Origin: Maribellus luteus | GTDB lineage: Bacteria; Bacteroidota; Bacteroidia; Bacteroidales; Prolixibacteraceae | NCBI RefSeq assembly: GCF_003576475.1 | Contig: NZ_QWGR01000002.1 | Location: forward strand, 557,942 to 621,941 | Direction of reading: 5' to 3' | Length of the DNA: 64,000 nt | Shown: in pieces, positions 18,132 through 26,774 of the stretch | Position numbering within the stretch: the first letter of the stretch is position 1 | Layout: every line of letters begins with the position of its first letter | Notes under the pieces: model-generated | What the model saw: only the letters and a program-made list of their open reading frames with translations | What the model was told of the DNA's origin: nothing | The model's database searches: none | Translations under genes and position numbers: made by a program

Positions 18132-18476
18132 AATTTGGAATGTTTAATGGACGGATGTGTTAACCGCCCTGGGTTAAAATATGAGTTGCTTTTGGGATAA
18201 TTTACATGGTCTTGTTTTTTGAGAATTATTGGATGTGTATTACTGGGTCTCATAATGTATGGTGGTTTTTATAGTTGGGAATAAAATTAAAAAAAAAAGT
18301 TTTGAAAAATAAAAATATTGATTATCAAAGTTAATTGTCTGTGGAAATAGAAGTTTTAGCCATCTGAGTAACTGCTGAAGTCATAAAAAAACCGGCTTCC
18401 TCTGAAACCGGTTTTAATTCTAATAAAAACCAAAACTTTGGATGCTTTTACCAACTAGTGCATCCTTAACTATGAA
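18132..18476. other. AT-rich intergenic region
   Basis: An AT-rich spacer with no convincing ORF. It should hold the promoter of the peptidase-like gene, though I cannot mark a -7 box with confidence. Its left-strand end contains the terminator at 18384-18415. Confidence 0.5.
18384..18415 (-). terminator. Intrinsic terminator of the E2-E1 operon
   Basis: An 8-bp stem AAAACCGG/CCGGTTTT (18388-18395 with 18408-18415). Read on the minus strand it ends in a run of T, about 60 bp after the E1 stop. Confidence 0.8.
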
Positions 18477-20945
18477 TTAAATACCTCTGGCATTCCTGTC
18501 CAATTGTTCTGCCTCGGTAAAATCATTTTCACAAACATGGCCTTTTAAAGGAACAATTCTTTCGTGGATGGCGTCGATGATCCATTCGGGTTGCGGAAAG
18601 AAATAGTCTTCGAGTTCGTGTGCCGGAGTGATCCAGTTACGCGAGCCCACCACCACCGGCGGTGCATCAAGGTAGTCGAAAGCCAGCTCGGTAATGTTCG
18701 ATGCCAGGTCGCGCAGGAACGATCCGCGTGCCGATGCATCGCCCGAAACAACGATTCTGCCGGTTTTTTTGATCGATTCGATTACCGGTTCGTAATTAAA
18801 CGGAACCAGTGAACGTGCATCGATCACTTCTGCCGATACTCCGTATTTTTCTTCCAGTGTTTTGGCGGCATCCAAAGCACGGTACAAAGTAGCGCCAATG
18901 GTCAGAATGGTTACGTCGCTTCCTTCTTTCTTGATATCCGGTTCGCCCATCGGAAGTTCGTAGTATTCTGCCGGAACACCTTCTTTGTGGAACTGCTCGC
19001 CAATATCATACAAGCGTTGACTTTCAAAGAAAATAACCGGGTCGGTTCCCTGGAGAGCTGCGTTCATTAAGCCTTTTGCATCGTAAGGAGTTACCGGGAA
19101 AAGTACTTTTAATCCCGGGATGTGAGCCGCTAAAGCAGTCCAGTCCTGCGAGTGTTGCGCTCCGTATTTTGAACCTACCGAAACACGGATCACCACCGGC
19201 ATTTTCAGTACGTTGCCACTCATGGCCTGCCATTTTGGAAGCTGGTTGAAAACTTCGTCGCCGGCGCGGCCCAGGAAGTCGCAGTACATGATCTCCGGAA
19301 TAACGCGGCCACCGCACATCGCATAGCCAATCGCGGTTCCAACAATCGATGCTTCCGCAATGGGTGAGTTAAACAAACGGTGGTAGGGAAGTGCCTCGGT
19401 TAATCCGCGGTACACAGCAAATGCGCCGCCCCAGTCGCGGTTTTCTTCTCCGTAGGCAATCAGAGTTGGGTCTTTGTAGAAGCGGTCAACAATGGCTTCG
19501 AAAATACCATCGCGTAATCCGTAGGTTTTAATTTTTGAATGAGGCTTCCCGTTTTGATCAAACATGAAACGCTCTTTTTTGGTCAGTTGCTGAACGCGTG
19601 GGTTTTCTTCCATCGGGTGGTTTACTTCCACAGGGCGGTCTTCCATTTTGTCCACCGACTGGTTGCTGAACATCATTTCTCCGATCAGGTTCGGATGTTT
19701 TTTCATGTTCATGTGTGGCGAAACTTCATCGTCGATGGCCAGTTTCAGCGCATAAGTAATCAACTCGGTAGTTTCCGCTTTGATCGCCTCCAGTTGTTCT
19801 TCGGTGGCAACGCCTGCTTTAACCAGTTCTTTTCCAAACCAGATAATTGAATCCTGCGCTTCCCAGGCTTCCACTTCCTCTTTTGATCTGTACGATGAGG
19901 CGTCGGAAGGCGAGTGGCCGCTGTAACGGTAAGTCAGCACATCGAGCAGCACCGGACCGCGTTTTTCTTCCAGAATTTTCTTTTTCCGTTTGTAAGCGTC
20001 GATCACTGCCAGCGGGTTGTAACCGTCCACACGTTCGGCATGCATTTGGTCGTCGTTCAATCCGGCACCAATGCGGGCTGCAATGTTATATCCCATGGTT
20101 TCGCCGCAGGTTTGTCCGCCCATTCCGTATTGGTTGTTCATAATGTTAATGATCAGCGGCAGTCCACCTTTCATGTCGCCTTCCCACAATTCATTAAACT
20201 GGTCCATGGTGGCAAATGTCAGGCCTTCCCAAACAGGGCCGCAAGCCATTGATGCATCACCAATGTTGGCCACCACGATGCCCGGTTTGCGGTTTACTTT
20301 TTTGTAAAGCGCAGCACCCACCGAAATGTCGCCCGAGCCTCCAACGATGGCGTTATTCGGGTAAACACCAAAGGGCGTAAAGAAAGCGTGCATCGATCCG
20401 CCAAGTCCTCTGTTGAAGCCGGTTTCGCGGGCAAAAACTTCAGCCAGCGTTCCGTAGATCAGGAATTTTATGGCCAGTTCCTTGGTGGTTCCGGTGTGGC
20501 CGGCTTTTACCGGTGCGGCAGTAATTCCGTCAAAATGCGAGTCCATGATTTTTTCCAGTTGCTCGTCGCTGAGTTTGGAAATGGCCGAAAGACCTTTGGC
20601 CAGAATTTCGCCGTGGCTGCGGTGTGATCCGAAAATAAAGTCTTCCACTCCCAGGGTGTAAGCCATCCCAACTGCCGCAGCTTCTTGCCCGATGGAAAGG
20701 TGAGCGGGGCCTGGGTGGTTGTAGGGAACCTCGTTGTATTCCCCCCGTGTTTTTATGAGGTTGAGCATGGTTTCAAATTCGCGGATAACCACCATGTCGT
20801 GGAAAATGCGAATCAGGTCGTCGTTCGAGAAATTTTCTTTCTCGTCTTCTATTGTTTTGTTGTACTGGTTTACCGGGATAGGTTTGAACTCAATCTGACC
20901 GGGTTTACGTACTTCGTCCGGGTTTATATATTGTACTTTTGGCAT
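18477..20945 (-). CDS. 2-oxoacid dehydrogenase E1, fused alpha and beta subunits
   Basis: An 822-residue single-chain E1. The alpha part (about 40-440) has the thiamine diphosphate site [15 protein letters not shown] to NNQYGMGG and the [19 protein letters not shown] phosphorylation-loop-like segment. The beta part (about 470-800) starts at [18 protein letters not shown]. With E2 it would oxidatively decarboxylate a 2-oxoacid, either pyruvate or a branched-chain acid; the substrate is not decided by these motifs. No E3 is in the window. It is in one operon with E2, 100 bp downstream, and probably under the divergent GntR regulator. Confidence 0.9.
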   Translation of the reverse strand: MPKVQYINPDEVRKPGQIEFKPIPVNQYNKTIEDEKENFSNDDLIRIFHDMVVIREFETMLNLIKTRGEYNEVPYNHPGPAHLSIGQEAAAVGMAYTLGVEDFIFGSHRSHGEILAKGLSAISKLSDEQLEKIMDSHFDGITAAPVKAGHTGTTKELAIKFLIYGTLAEVFARETGFNRGLGGSMHAFFTPFGVYPNNAIVGGSGDISVGAALYKKVNRKPGIVVANIGDASMACGPVWEGLTFATMDQFNELWEGDMKGGLPLIINIMNNQYGMGGQTCGETMGYNIAARIGAGLNDDQMHAERVDGYNPLAVIDAYKRKKKILEEKRGPVLLDVLTYRYSGHSPSDASSYRSKEEVEAWEAQDSIIWFGKELVKAGVATEEQLEAIKAETTELITYALKLAIDDEVSPHMNMKKHPNLIGEMMFSNQSVDKMEDRPVEVNHPMEENPRVQQLTKKERFMFDQNGKPHSKIKTYGLRDGIFEAIVDRFYKDPTLIAYGEENRDWGGAFAVYRGLTEALPYHRLFNSPIAEASIVGTAIGYAMCGGRVIPEIMYCDFLGRAGDEVFNQLPKWQAMSGNVLKMPVVIRVSVGSKYGAQHSQDWTALAAHIPGLKVLFPVTPYDAKGLMNAALQGTDPVIFFESQRLYDIGEQFHKEGVPAEYYELPMGEPDIKKEGSDVTILTIGATLYRALDAAKTLEEKYGVSAEVIDARSLVPFNYEPVIESIKKTGRIVVSGDASARGSFLRDLASNITELAFDYLDAPPVVVGSRNWITPAHELEDYFFPQPEWIIDAIHERIVPLKGHVCENDFTEAEQLDRNARGI

Positions 20946-20980
20946 TTTGTCTGATTTATATGTTTTTCAAAATTCTAACA

Positions 20981-21056
20981 GCCAGTTCAGAGTTTAAAGT
21001 CCGGTGTTCAGAGTAGAACATACTTTGGACTTTGAACACTGAACTCTAAACTTGTA
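20981..21056. repeat. Dispersed GTTTAGAGTTcA-type intergenic repeat
   Basis: An imperfect inverted repeat built from units like GTTCAGAGTTTAAAGTCC. Its right end supplies the TAG stop codon of the E2 gene. The same unit type recurs at 39995-40028. Confidence 0.55.
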
Positions 21057-22317
21057 AATTCTCGATTTGATTTTTGATTTCAGCCAGGAACAGCGTTGCT
21101 TCTCCGCCGTCAAGTGCCTGGTGGTCGTAAGTCAGCGAGAGTCCCATCATCGGAACAAAACCATAGACTCCGTCTTCCAGTTCTTTCGGGCGCGGAACAA
21201 TGGTACAGACTCCCAGTATAGCAGTTTGCGGCAGGTTGATCACCGGCGTAAACATTTCCACGCCGTAATTTCCAAGGTTCGAAACGGTGAAAGTAGCGGC
21301 AGCAGGGCTTAGTAAATCAGGATTTACATTTCCGGCACGGGCTGCGGTCGACAATTGTTTTAACTGACCTGAAAGACCGGTTATGGAAAGGTCATCGGCA
21401 TTTTTTAATGCGGGTACCATCAATCCGCGCTCTGTGTCAACGGCTAGCCCAAGGTGAACTTTCTTGAACCATCTCATTTTATCACCCAGGAAATGCGTGT
21501 TTGCTTGCGGATATTTTTCCAAAGCGCGGATAACAGCGTAGCAAACCAGGTCGTTGATGGTAACGTTTTGTTTGATTTCGCCCGCTTCGAGCTGAGCTTT
21601 GAATTTCTTGCGCAGTTTCATTAACTGGCGGGCATCAGCGCTCATGTGGTGCGTTAACTGTGCCGAGTTTTGCAGCGATTGGTGCATTGCATTGGCAATC
21701 AGCTTGCGAATATTCGGAATGGCTTTTACTTCAAAATCATCTCCGGTTTCTAGAACAGCTGCGGGCGCAGGTTTACTCACGGGAGCGGCTTTTACTGCCG
21801 GCGCTTCCATAACTGCTTTGGCAACTGGTTTTTGTGCGGCTTCTTCAATGTCGCGGGCAATGATTCTTCCGTGTGGGCCGGTGCCTTTCAGCGTCTGGAT
21901 GTCAACACCCATTTTCTCTGCCATGTTACGGGCCAGCGGCGAAATTCGCAGTCGTGCTCCTGCCTGGTCTTCTTCTACTTCAAATTCAATAACCTTGGGC
22001 GCATCTTCTGTTACTGCCTCGGGAGCTTTTTCTGCTTCTCCTTCCGAAGCTCCGGGTTTGAATTCTTCGATTGATTCTCCTTTTTTACCGATTACCGCCA
22101 CATTTGTCAATACCGGAATCTCGTCGCCTTCTTCAAAAAATGTAGCCAGCAAAATGCCACTTTCTTTGGCTTCCTCCTCAAACGAGGCTTTGTCGGTTTC
22201 GTAGGAGAACAGAATGTCGCCTTCGTTGACTTCTTCTCCTACTTCTTTGTGCCATTGTCCAAGGATGCATGATTCAACTGATTGTCCTTGTCGTGGCATC
22301 ATTACAGGTGTTGCCAT
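21046..22317 (-). CDS. 2-oxoacid dehydrogenase E2, dihydrolipoamide acyltransferase
   Basis: A 423-residue E2. An N-terminal lipoyl domain has the lipoylated lysine in ETDKASFE (near 43). An acidic Ala/Glu linker is followed by a peripheral subunit-binding domain (RISPLARNMAEKMGVD, GTGPHGRIIARDI). The catalytic domain ends with SLTYDHQALDGGEA (HxxxDG). It transfers the acyl group made by E1 to CoA in the cytosolic complex. It is the first gene of the operon. The upstream region carries an operator overlapping the promoter. Confidence 0.93.
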   Translation of the reverse strand: MATPVMMPRQGQSVESCILGQWHKEVGEEVNEGDILFSYETDKASFEEEAKESGILLATFFEEGDEIPVLTNVAVIGKKGESIEEFKPGASEGEAEKAPEAVTEDAPKVIEFEVEEDQAGARLRISPLARNMAEKMGVDIQTLKGTGPHGRIIARDIEEAAQKPVAKAVMEAPAVKAAPVSKPAPAAVLETGDDFEVKAIPNIRKLIANAMHQSLQNSAQLTHHMSADARQLMKLRKKFKAQLEAGEIKQNVTINDLVCYAVIRALEKYPQANTHFLGDKMRWFKKVHLGLAVDTERGLMVPALKNADDLSITGLSGQLKQLSTAARAGNVNPDLLSPAAATFTVSNLGNYGVEMFTPVINLPQTAILGVCTIVPRPKELEDGVYGFVPMMGLSLTYDHQALDGGEATLFLAEIKNQIENLQV

Positions 22318-22345
22318 ATTTGATCGTTTTATTAATTTGTCGTAC

Positions 22346-22387
22346 TTGTAAATACAAATAATATTGGTGCTTGTTTTTAAATATCAA
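22346..22387 (-). promoter_or_regulatory. E2-E1 promoter overlapped by a TTGTA-N2-TACAA operator
   Basis: On the minus strand a TTG (22385-22387) lies 21 nt before TATTATTTG (22355-22363), a near match to the -7 consensus. The palindrome TTGTAAATACAA (22346-22357) overlaps the -7 region. The same palindrome type sits in front of the divergent GntR gene, so repression by that regulator is likely. Confidence 0.6.
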
Positions 22388-22440
22388 TAAATCAATTAAA
22401 TAGTGATATTCTAAAATGCGGATGTAAAATTATATTTTAT

Positions 22441-22491
22441 AACTTGTATTTACAAGTTGTGTTGCCATATTTTAAAAAAATTTTAACTTTG
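22441..22491 (+). promoter_or_regulatory. GntR gene promoter with a palindromic operator
   Basis: The palindrome AACTTGTATTTACAAGTT (22441-22458, 8-bp arms) lies directly upstream of a full promoter: TTG at 22462-22464, 19-nt spacer, and TAACTTTG (22484-22491), an exact TAnnTTTG box. The start codon follows 7 bp later. TTGTATATACAA-like sites are typical of the UTRA branch of GntR repressors, so autoregulation is inferred. Confidence 0.7.
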
Positions 22492-22498
22492 AGGTCAC

Positions 22499-23206
22499 AT
22501 GGAAAATTTACCTCAATATCGGAAGTTGTACGAGGTGCTCCGGAAACGAATTCTGACCGGGGTGTATCAGGAGGGTGATCTTTTGCCTTCTGAGAATGAA
22601 TTAAGTGCCGTTTATGAGATGACGCGCCCCACTGTGCGTCATGCTTTGGAGACGCTGGTGAAAGACGGCCTTATTTTCAAAAAACAGGGCAAGGGAAGTA
22701 TTGTGCGAAAACCTCCGCAGAATATTGGTATTCTTTCAATTGCCGGAACAGCTTCGGCAGTTGGGGTGCGTTACCTGAAAACAGATATCCTGCAAAAACC
22801 AGCGGTGCAAGCCTGGCCTGAAGATTTTCCCTTTGAGCTTTCGGAACTCGAACAGGAGTCGGGCTGTATTTACATGGAACGGCTGCGGTATGTGGAAGAG
22901 GAGCCGGTTTTTTATGATATCAACCATCTTCCGAATATTTACCTGCCGCGGATTGCACAGCGTTCGTTCGAGAATAAATCGTTGTTTGAGATTTTGCGGC
23001 AAAATTACCAGATTGAAATTATTGGTGGCGAGCAAAAGCTGAAGGCGGTAAAACCAACTGTAAAGATCGGGCAGTTGCTGCATTTAAAGCCGGGGCAACC
23101 CGTTTTGTACATGGAGCGAAAACTCACGACCAATAAAGAGAATTTTCATATTTATTCCACCATTTATTTTAATTCGGAAAAGCACGCCATTTTTGGGACG
23201 TTTTAA
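22499..23206 (+). CDS. GntR family regulator with UTRA effector domain
   Basis: A 235-residue regulator. The N-terminal winged helix (1-75) shows the family pattern: YEVLRKRILTGVYQEGDLLPSENELSA, then MTRPTVRHALETLVKDGLI (binding helix) and KKQGKGSIV (wing). The UTRA domain (about 95-235) binds a small ligand. The gene is divergent from the E2-E1 operon, and two matching palindromes lie in the 181-bp spacer. It probably controls that operon and itself. The ligand is unknown. The start lies only 7 bp past the -7 box, so the transcript has almost no leader. Confidence 0.9.
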   Translation: MENLPQYRKLYEVLRKRILTGVYQEGDLLPSENELSAVYEMTRPTVRHALETLVKDGLIFKKQGKGSIVRKPPQNIGILSIAGTASAVGVRYLKTDILQKPAVQAWPEDFPFELSELEQESGCIYMERLRYVEEEPVFYDINHLPNIYLPRIAQRSFENKSLFEILRQNYQIEIIGGEQKLKAVKPTVKIGQLLHLKPGQPVLYMERKLTTNKENFHIYSTIYFNSEKHAIFGTF

Positions 23207-23308
23207 CCAGAGCAAGCAGTTGTTTGTCAGGACTTCGATAAATAATCAGGCCTGTCTTTGGCTCGTGTAGGCAATATTTTTACATTTGTTCCCCTATTTT
23301 TGAAATCT

Positions 23309-24199
23309 ATGGAGGAACAGCAGCAAATGATGGAGCCTGTCAATTCGGCGGGCGTGCGCGCTACTTTCTGTAACGAACGTTACGGTGATCACGAAAAAAA
23401 TACCTTTGATATTTGGTTGGCCGATTCGGAAGAACCGACACCGCTTGTAATTTTTATACACGGCGGCGGGTTTATTGGTGGCGATAAGTCGAGGTACTAC
23501 GATTCGGAAGACTGGCCCCGTTTCCTGAAAGCGGGTGTTTCGGTTGCCACCATTAATTACCGTTACCTGAACGAACCTCCGTATGGTATTCTGGGTAGTA
23601 TGTCTGATTCCAAAAGGTGTCTGCAATACATTCGTCATCATGCCGAAAAATACAACATAGATAAAAACCGTATTGCCTGCTCCGGAGGGTCTGCAGGAGC
23701 CGGGACCTGTTTGTGGCTGGCTTTCTCAGAAGATATGGCCGATCCTCAAAATGCTGATCCTGTTTTGCGCGAATCAACCCGGATTGTTTGTGCCGGAGCT
23801 TTTGCCACGCAGGCAACTTACGATATTCTGCAATGGTCAGGAATACTGGGTTTGCCCGAAATGGAAAGTCCGCAGGATTTGCTGGTGATTGCACGTGCCT
23901 TTGGGTTTAAATCGCCGGAAGGAATGGATTTGTACAAGCAAACCGCCATTCGGCAGGATCTCGATTTTTTGGGGAAGATGGATCAAAAGGCCCCACCTTT
24001 TTTTGTGCTGAATAAAGCCGAAGGAGGCATTCCCAGAAGTGAAGATGAGCTGAATCATCATCCCTTGCATGCCAAAGCGTTGAAGAACAAAGCGGATAAG
24101 TTGGGCCTGGAGGCTGTGATCTATGCTCCGGCTATTGGAATTGAAGATGAGTCGGGCATTGGAATGGTTGAGTTTTTTCTTGAAAAACTAAAAGTGTAA
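23309..24199 (+). CDS. Alpha/beta hydrolase, HSL-type esterase
   Basis: A 296-residue hydrolase. The oxyanion motif FIHGGGFIGGD lies near residue 50 and the nucleophile elbow is SGGSAGAG (GxSxG with catalytic Ser near 131). The acid and His residues are less certain, since no clear C-terminal DH motif is seen. Members cleave short-chain esters. The ATG at 23309 follows the -7-like TATTTTTG at 23295-23302. It lies downstream of the GntR gene on the same strand, with 102 bp between. Confidence 0.8.
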   Translation: MEEQQQMMEPVNSAGVRATFCNERYGDHEKNTFDIWLADSEEPTPLVIFIHGGGFIGGDKSRYYDSEDWPRFLKAGVSVATINYRYLNEPPYGILGSMSDSKRCLQYIRHHAEKYNIDKNRIACSGGSAGAGTCLWLAFSEDMADPQNADPVLRESTRIVCAGAFATQATYDILQWSGILGLPEMESPQDLLVIARAFGFKSPEGMDLYKQTAIRQDLDFLGKMDQKAPPFFVLNKAEGGIPRSEDELNHHPLHAKALKNKADKLGLEAVIYAPAIGIEDESGIGMVEFFLEKLKV

Positions 24200-24611
24200 G
24201 GGTCAGTGTTTCCCGGCGTTTAAAGCGTCGGGAAAAGCCGGGTACCAATATTGTTGCCTGGTATTCATGTTTAACTCCCGGTTTAATTTCTATTTGTCAT
24301 TTGTAATGAAGTTGATTTTTATTGTTTTAATGGGCTTTTTTTGGGCGACTTTAATAGGAGTTCGTATATTTTTTAGGACCTGTCTGTATCCAATTCTTTA
24401 GGTTTTGAGTATGCTGAAAAAACGGGCTTTGCAAAGGTAATCGTGCCGGCGTTTTATGGAGAGTTTAAATCTATTGTAAAAGTGAAGATGAAGCGGGGGG
24501 CATTTCGCACAAAATCCGGGCTTTTTTGTTTTATTGCACTGATAAGCAGTTAAGACGGCTATCAAACAGACTTTTTAAAATAATTCGAAAATCGATTGAA
24601 AATTTATAGGT
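24200..24611 (+). other. Leader/spacer upstream of lysC
   Basis: 412 bp without a convincing gene. A 10-bp hairpin (24209-24218 with 24226-24235) lies just after the esterase stop but lacks a T tract. A 44-codon hydrophobic frame (24267-24401) is present but unsupported. I looked for a lysine riboswitch core ahead of the aspartate kinase and did not find one. Confidence 0.4.
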
Positions 24612-25928
24612 ATGAAGGTATTGAAATTCGGAGGAACATCGGTTGGCTCGCCTGAGAATATGCGGGCTGTGATGAACCTGGTGACTGATGGCGAGAATAA
24701 AATAATAGTACTCTCGGCCATGTCGGGAACAACCAACTCTTTGGTTGAAATCTCAAATTTTCTGCACAAAAAGAACAAGGACAGTGCGAATATTGCCATC
24801 GGTAAACTGGAAGCCAAGTACAAGCAGGTGGTTGCCGAATTGTTTCAGTCGGAAGAAAACAAAAAGGCCGGCCTCGCCATTGTGAAGGCCAGTTTTGATA
24901 CCATCAAATCTTTTACTGCCGGCGTTTTTACGGAGGTGGGCGAAAATACCATTCTGGCGCAGGGAGAGATTATTTCTACCCAATTGGTAACGGTTTTGAT
25001 GAACGAAAACGGATACAATACCAAGCTTCTGCCCGCTCTTGAGTTCATGAAAATTGACGAAGACAAGTCTGCTGATATGGTGTACATCCGGGAGCACATT
25101 AAACCCGTGATCGATAAAGCCGGGGAGGCCGACTATTATATTACACAGGGATTTATTTGCCTTGATGCCAATGGCGACATTAGTAATTTGCAAAGAGGGG
25201 GAAGCGACTACACTGCTTCTTTGATCGGGGCGGCCATTGATGCCGAAGAAATTCAGATTTGGACGGACATTGATGGTTTTCATAACAACGACCCGCGCTT
25301 TGTGGAGAACACCCGGAAAATTGAACAACTGTCGTTTAACGAGGCGGCAGAGTTGGCCTATTTTGGTGCAAAAATCCTGCATCCGCAAACCGTGTTGCCG
25401 GCACGGGTTCAGAACATCCCGGTTCGCCTGAAAAACACGATGAATCCTTCAGATGGAGGAACATTGATAACCGCAGAATCGGATGGAAAAGGAATTAAAG
25501 CTGTGGCTGCCAAAGACGGAATTACCGCGGTTAAAATTCGTTCGGGACGAATGTTGATGGCTTACGGTTTTCTAAAAAGCATCTTCGAGGTGTTTGAGAA
25601 ATACCGCACACCCATCGATATGATCTCCACTTCGGAGGTTGCCGTTTCCCTGTCGATTGACCACGTGCAGAACCTGGAGGCGATTCACGAAGAGTTAAAT
25701 AAGTTTGGTTCCGTGGAAATCGACCACGATCTGTCGATTGTTTGCATTGTGGGCGATATTATCCAGGAAGAACATGGTTTTGCGTCGAAGGTTTTCCATG
25801 CGCTGGACGGAATCCCCATCCGAATGATCTCGTACGGAGGAAGCCGTTACAATATTTCGGTGCTGGTGCCAACCTCGCAAAAAGTAAAAACATTGCAGGC
25901 GCTGAGCGACCATCTGTTAAACAGCTAA
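24612..25928 (+). CDS. lysC: Aspartate kinase
   Basis: A 438-residue monofunctional aspartate kinase. The N-terminus is KFGGTSVGSPENM (family KFGGTSV motif), with GSDYTASLIGAA near 197 and a C-terminal pair of ACT domains (MISTSEVAVSLSID). It phosphorylates L-aspartate, the first step to lysine, threonine and methionine. The ACT domains indicate feedback inhibition. The next pathway enzyme, asd, lies 23 kb away, so the pathway is not clustered. A terminator follows at 25951. Confidence 0.93.
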   Translation: MKVLKFGGTSVGSPENMRAVMNLVTDGENKIIVLSAMSGTTNSLVEISNFLHKKNKDSANIAIGKLEAKYKQVVAELFQSEENKKAGLAIVKASFDTIKSFTAGVFTEVGENTILAQGEIISTQLVTVLMNENGYNTKLLPALEFMKIDEDKSADMVYIREHIKPVIDKAGEADYYITQGFICLDANGDISNLQRGGSDYTASLIGAAIDAEEIQIWTDIDGFHNNDPRFVENTRKIEQLSFNEAAELAYFGAKILHPQTVLPARVQNIPVRLKNTMNPSDGGTLITAESDGKGIKAVAAKDGITAVKIRSGRMLMAYGFLKSIFEVFEKYRTPIDMISTSEVAVSLSIDHVQNLEAIHEELNKFGSVEIDHDLSIVCIVGDIIQEEHGFASKVFHALDGIPIRMISYGGSRYNISVLVPTSQKVKTLQALSDHLLNS

Positions 25929-25950
25929 AAAATTACAGGAGATACAGATA

Positions 25951-25988
25951 TCCCGGATTGGTTGTAAAACCGGTTCGGGATTTTTTTA
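25951..25988 (+). terminator. Terminator after lysC
   Basis: An ATCCCG/CGGGAT stem with an inner GGTT/AACC pairing, followed by seven T. The T run reaches into the stop codon of the convergent MBL gene. Confidence 0.8.
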
Positions 25989-26747
25989 CTGAAGCTGAAA
26001 AACTTCGGAGGCTTCGTGGCGCGAAGTCAGTTTAACCGCAAAGCGTTCGGTAAACGGCTGCATGGTTTCGAAGGCTATTTCCGGCGTATTGTTTTCTTTC
26101 GACAAGTGACTAAGGAACACACATTGCAGGTTTTCTCCGGCGTGCTGGGTTAAGAGTTCAAAGGCCTGGTCGTTGGAAAGATGCCCGACATCGGATGCCA
26201 CTCTCTTTTTCAGGTGCCACGGATAACTTCCTTCCCACAACATTTTTTCGTCGTAATTTGATTCCAGAAACAGGCTATCGCACAGTTGGAGGTGTGTTTT
26301 TACATTGTTGCAGGCTTCGCCAATATCGGTAAAAACGCCAATGTTTTGGTTTTGATATTCAATTCTGAAAGAGCAAGGTTCGGCGGCATCGTGGTTCTTA
26401 AGCACCGGGTGAATGGTAAAATCTCCGACTGGAATGACATCCTCAGGAGAGAAGAATTTTGGGTAGTCGGGCCGTAGGTTTTTATACGAGCTGTTGTAGG
26501 TTTTGGCGGTCAGGTACACCGGAATCTGAAGCCTTTTCCCTAATACGCGCGCCCCCCGCATATGATCGCCGTGTTCGTGAGTGATGAACAATGCTTTGAT
26601 TTTTGCCGCATCCAGGTCGCGTTCTTTCATGCGCAACAGAATCTGTTTGGTCGAAATGCCGGCATCGATCAAAACCGCATCGGTGTGGTTTCCTATGTAA
26701 TAACAGTTTCCGTTGCTTCCGGAAGCGATGGCACAAATCTCAAGCAT
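25986..26747 (-). CDS. MBL-fold metallohydrolase (YycJ/WalJ-like)
   Basis: A 253-residue metallo-beta-lactamase-fold protein. It starts MLEICAIASGSNGNCYYIG and has the metal site THEHGDHMRG (HxHxDH) near 57 and further ligands in LKNHDAAEP and FLSHLSKEN. The SGSNGN opening is typical of the YycJ/WalJ group, proposed to act as a 5'-exonuclease in mismatch repair or wall regulation. The precise role here is inferred by family only. It follows the GH78 gene on the same strand with a 27-bp gap. Confidence 0.85.
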   Translation of the reverse strand: MLEICAIASGSNGNCYYIGNHTDAVLIDAGISTKQILLRMKERDLDAAKIKALFITHEHGDHMRGARVLGKRLQIPVYLTAKTYNSSYKNLRPDYPKFFSPEDVIPVGDFTIHPVLKNHDAAEPCSFRIEYQNQNIGVFTDIGEACNNVKTHLQLCDSLFLESNYDEKMLWEGSYPWHLKKRVASDVGHLSNDQAFELLTQHAGENLQCVFLSHLSKENNTPEIAFETMQPFTERFAVKLTSRHEASEVFQLQ

Positions 26748-26774
26748 AATTAATCCCTTTCTGGCTGCAAAGAT

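Noticed and set aside
24267-24401. 44-codon hydrophobic ORF before lysC
   Set aside because: It has a membrane-like composition but no ribosome site, conserved neighbour or terminator logic; AT-rich sequence easily yields such frames.
24200-24611. Lysine riboswitch upstream of aspartate kinase
   Set aside because: The conserved lysine-aptamer core and its multi-helix junction are not recognisable; only a simple hairpin just after the esterase stop is seen.
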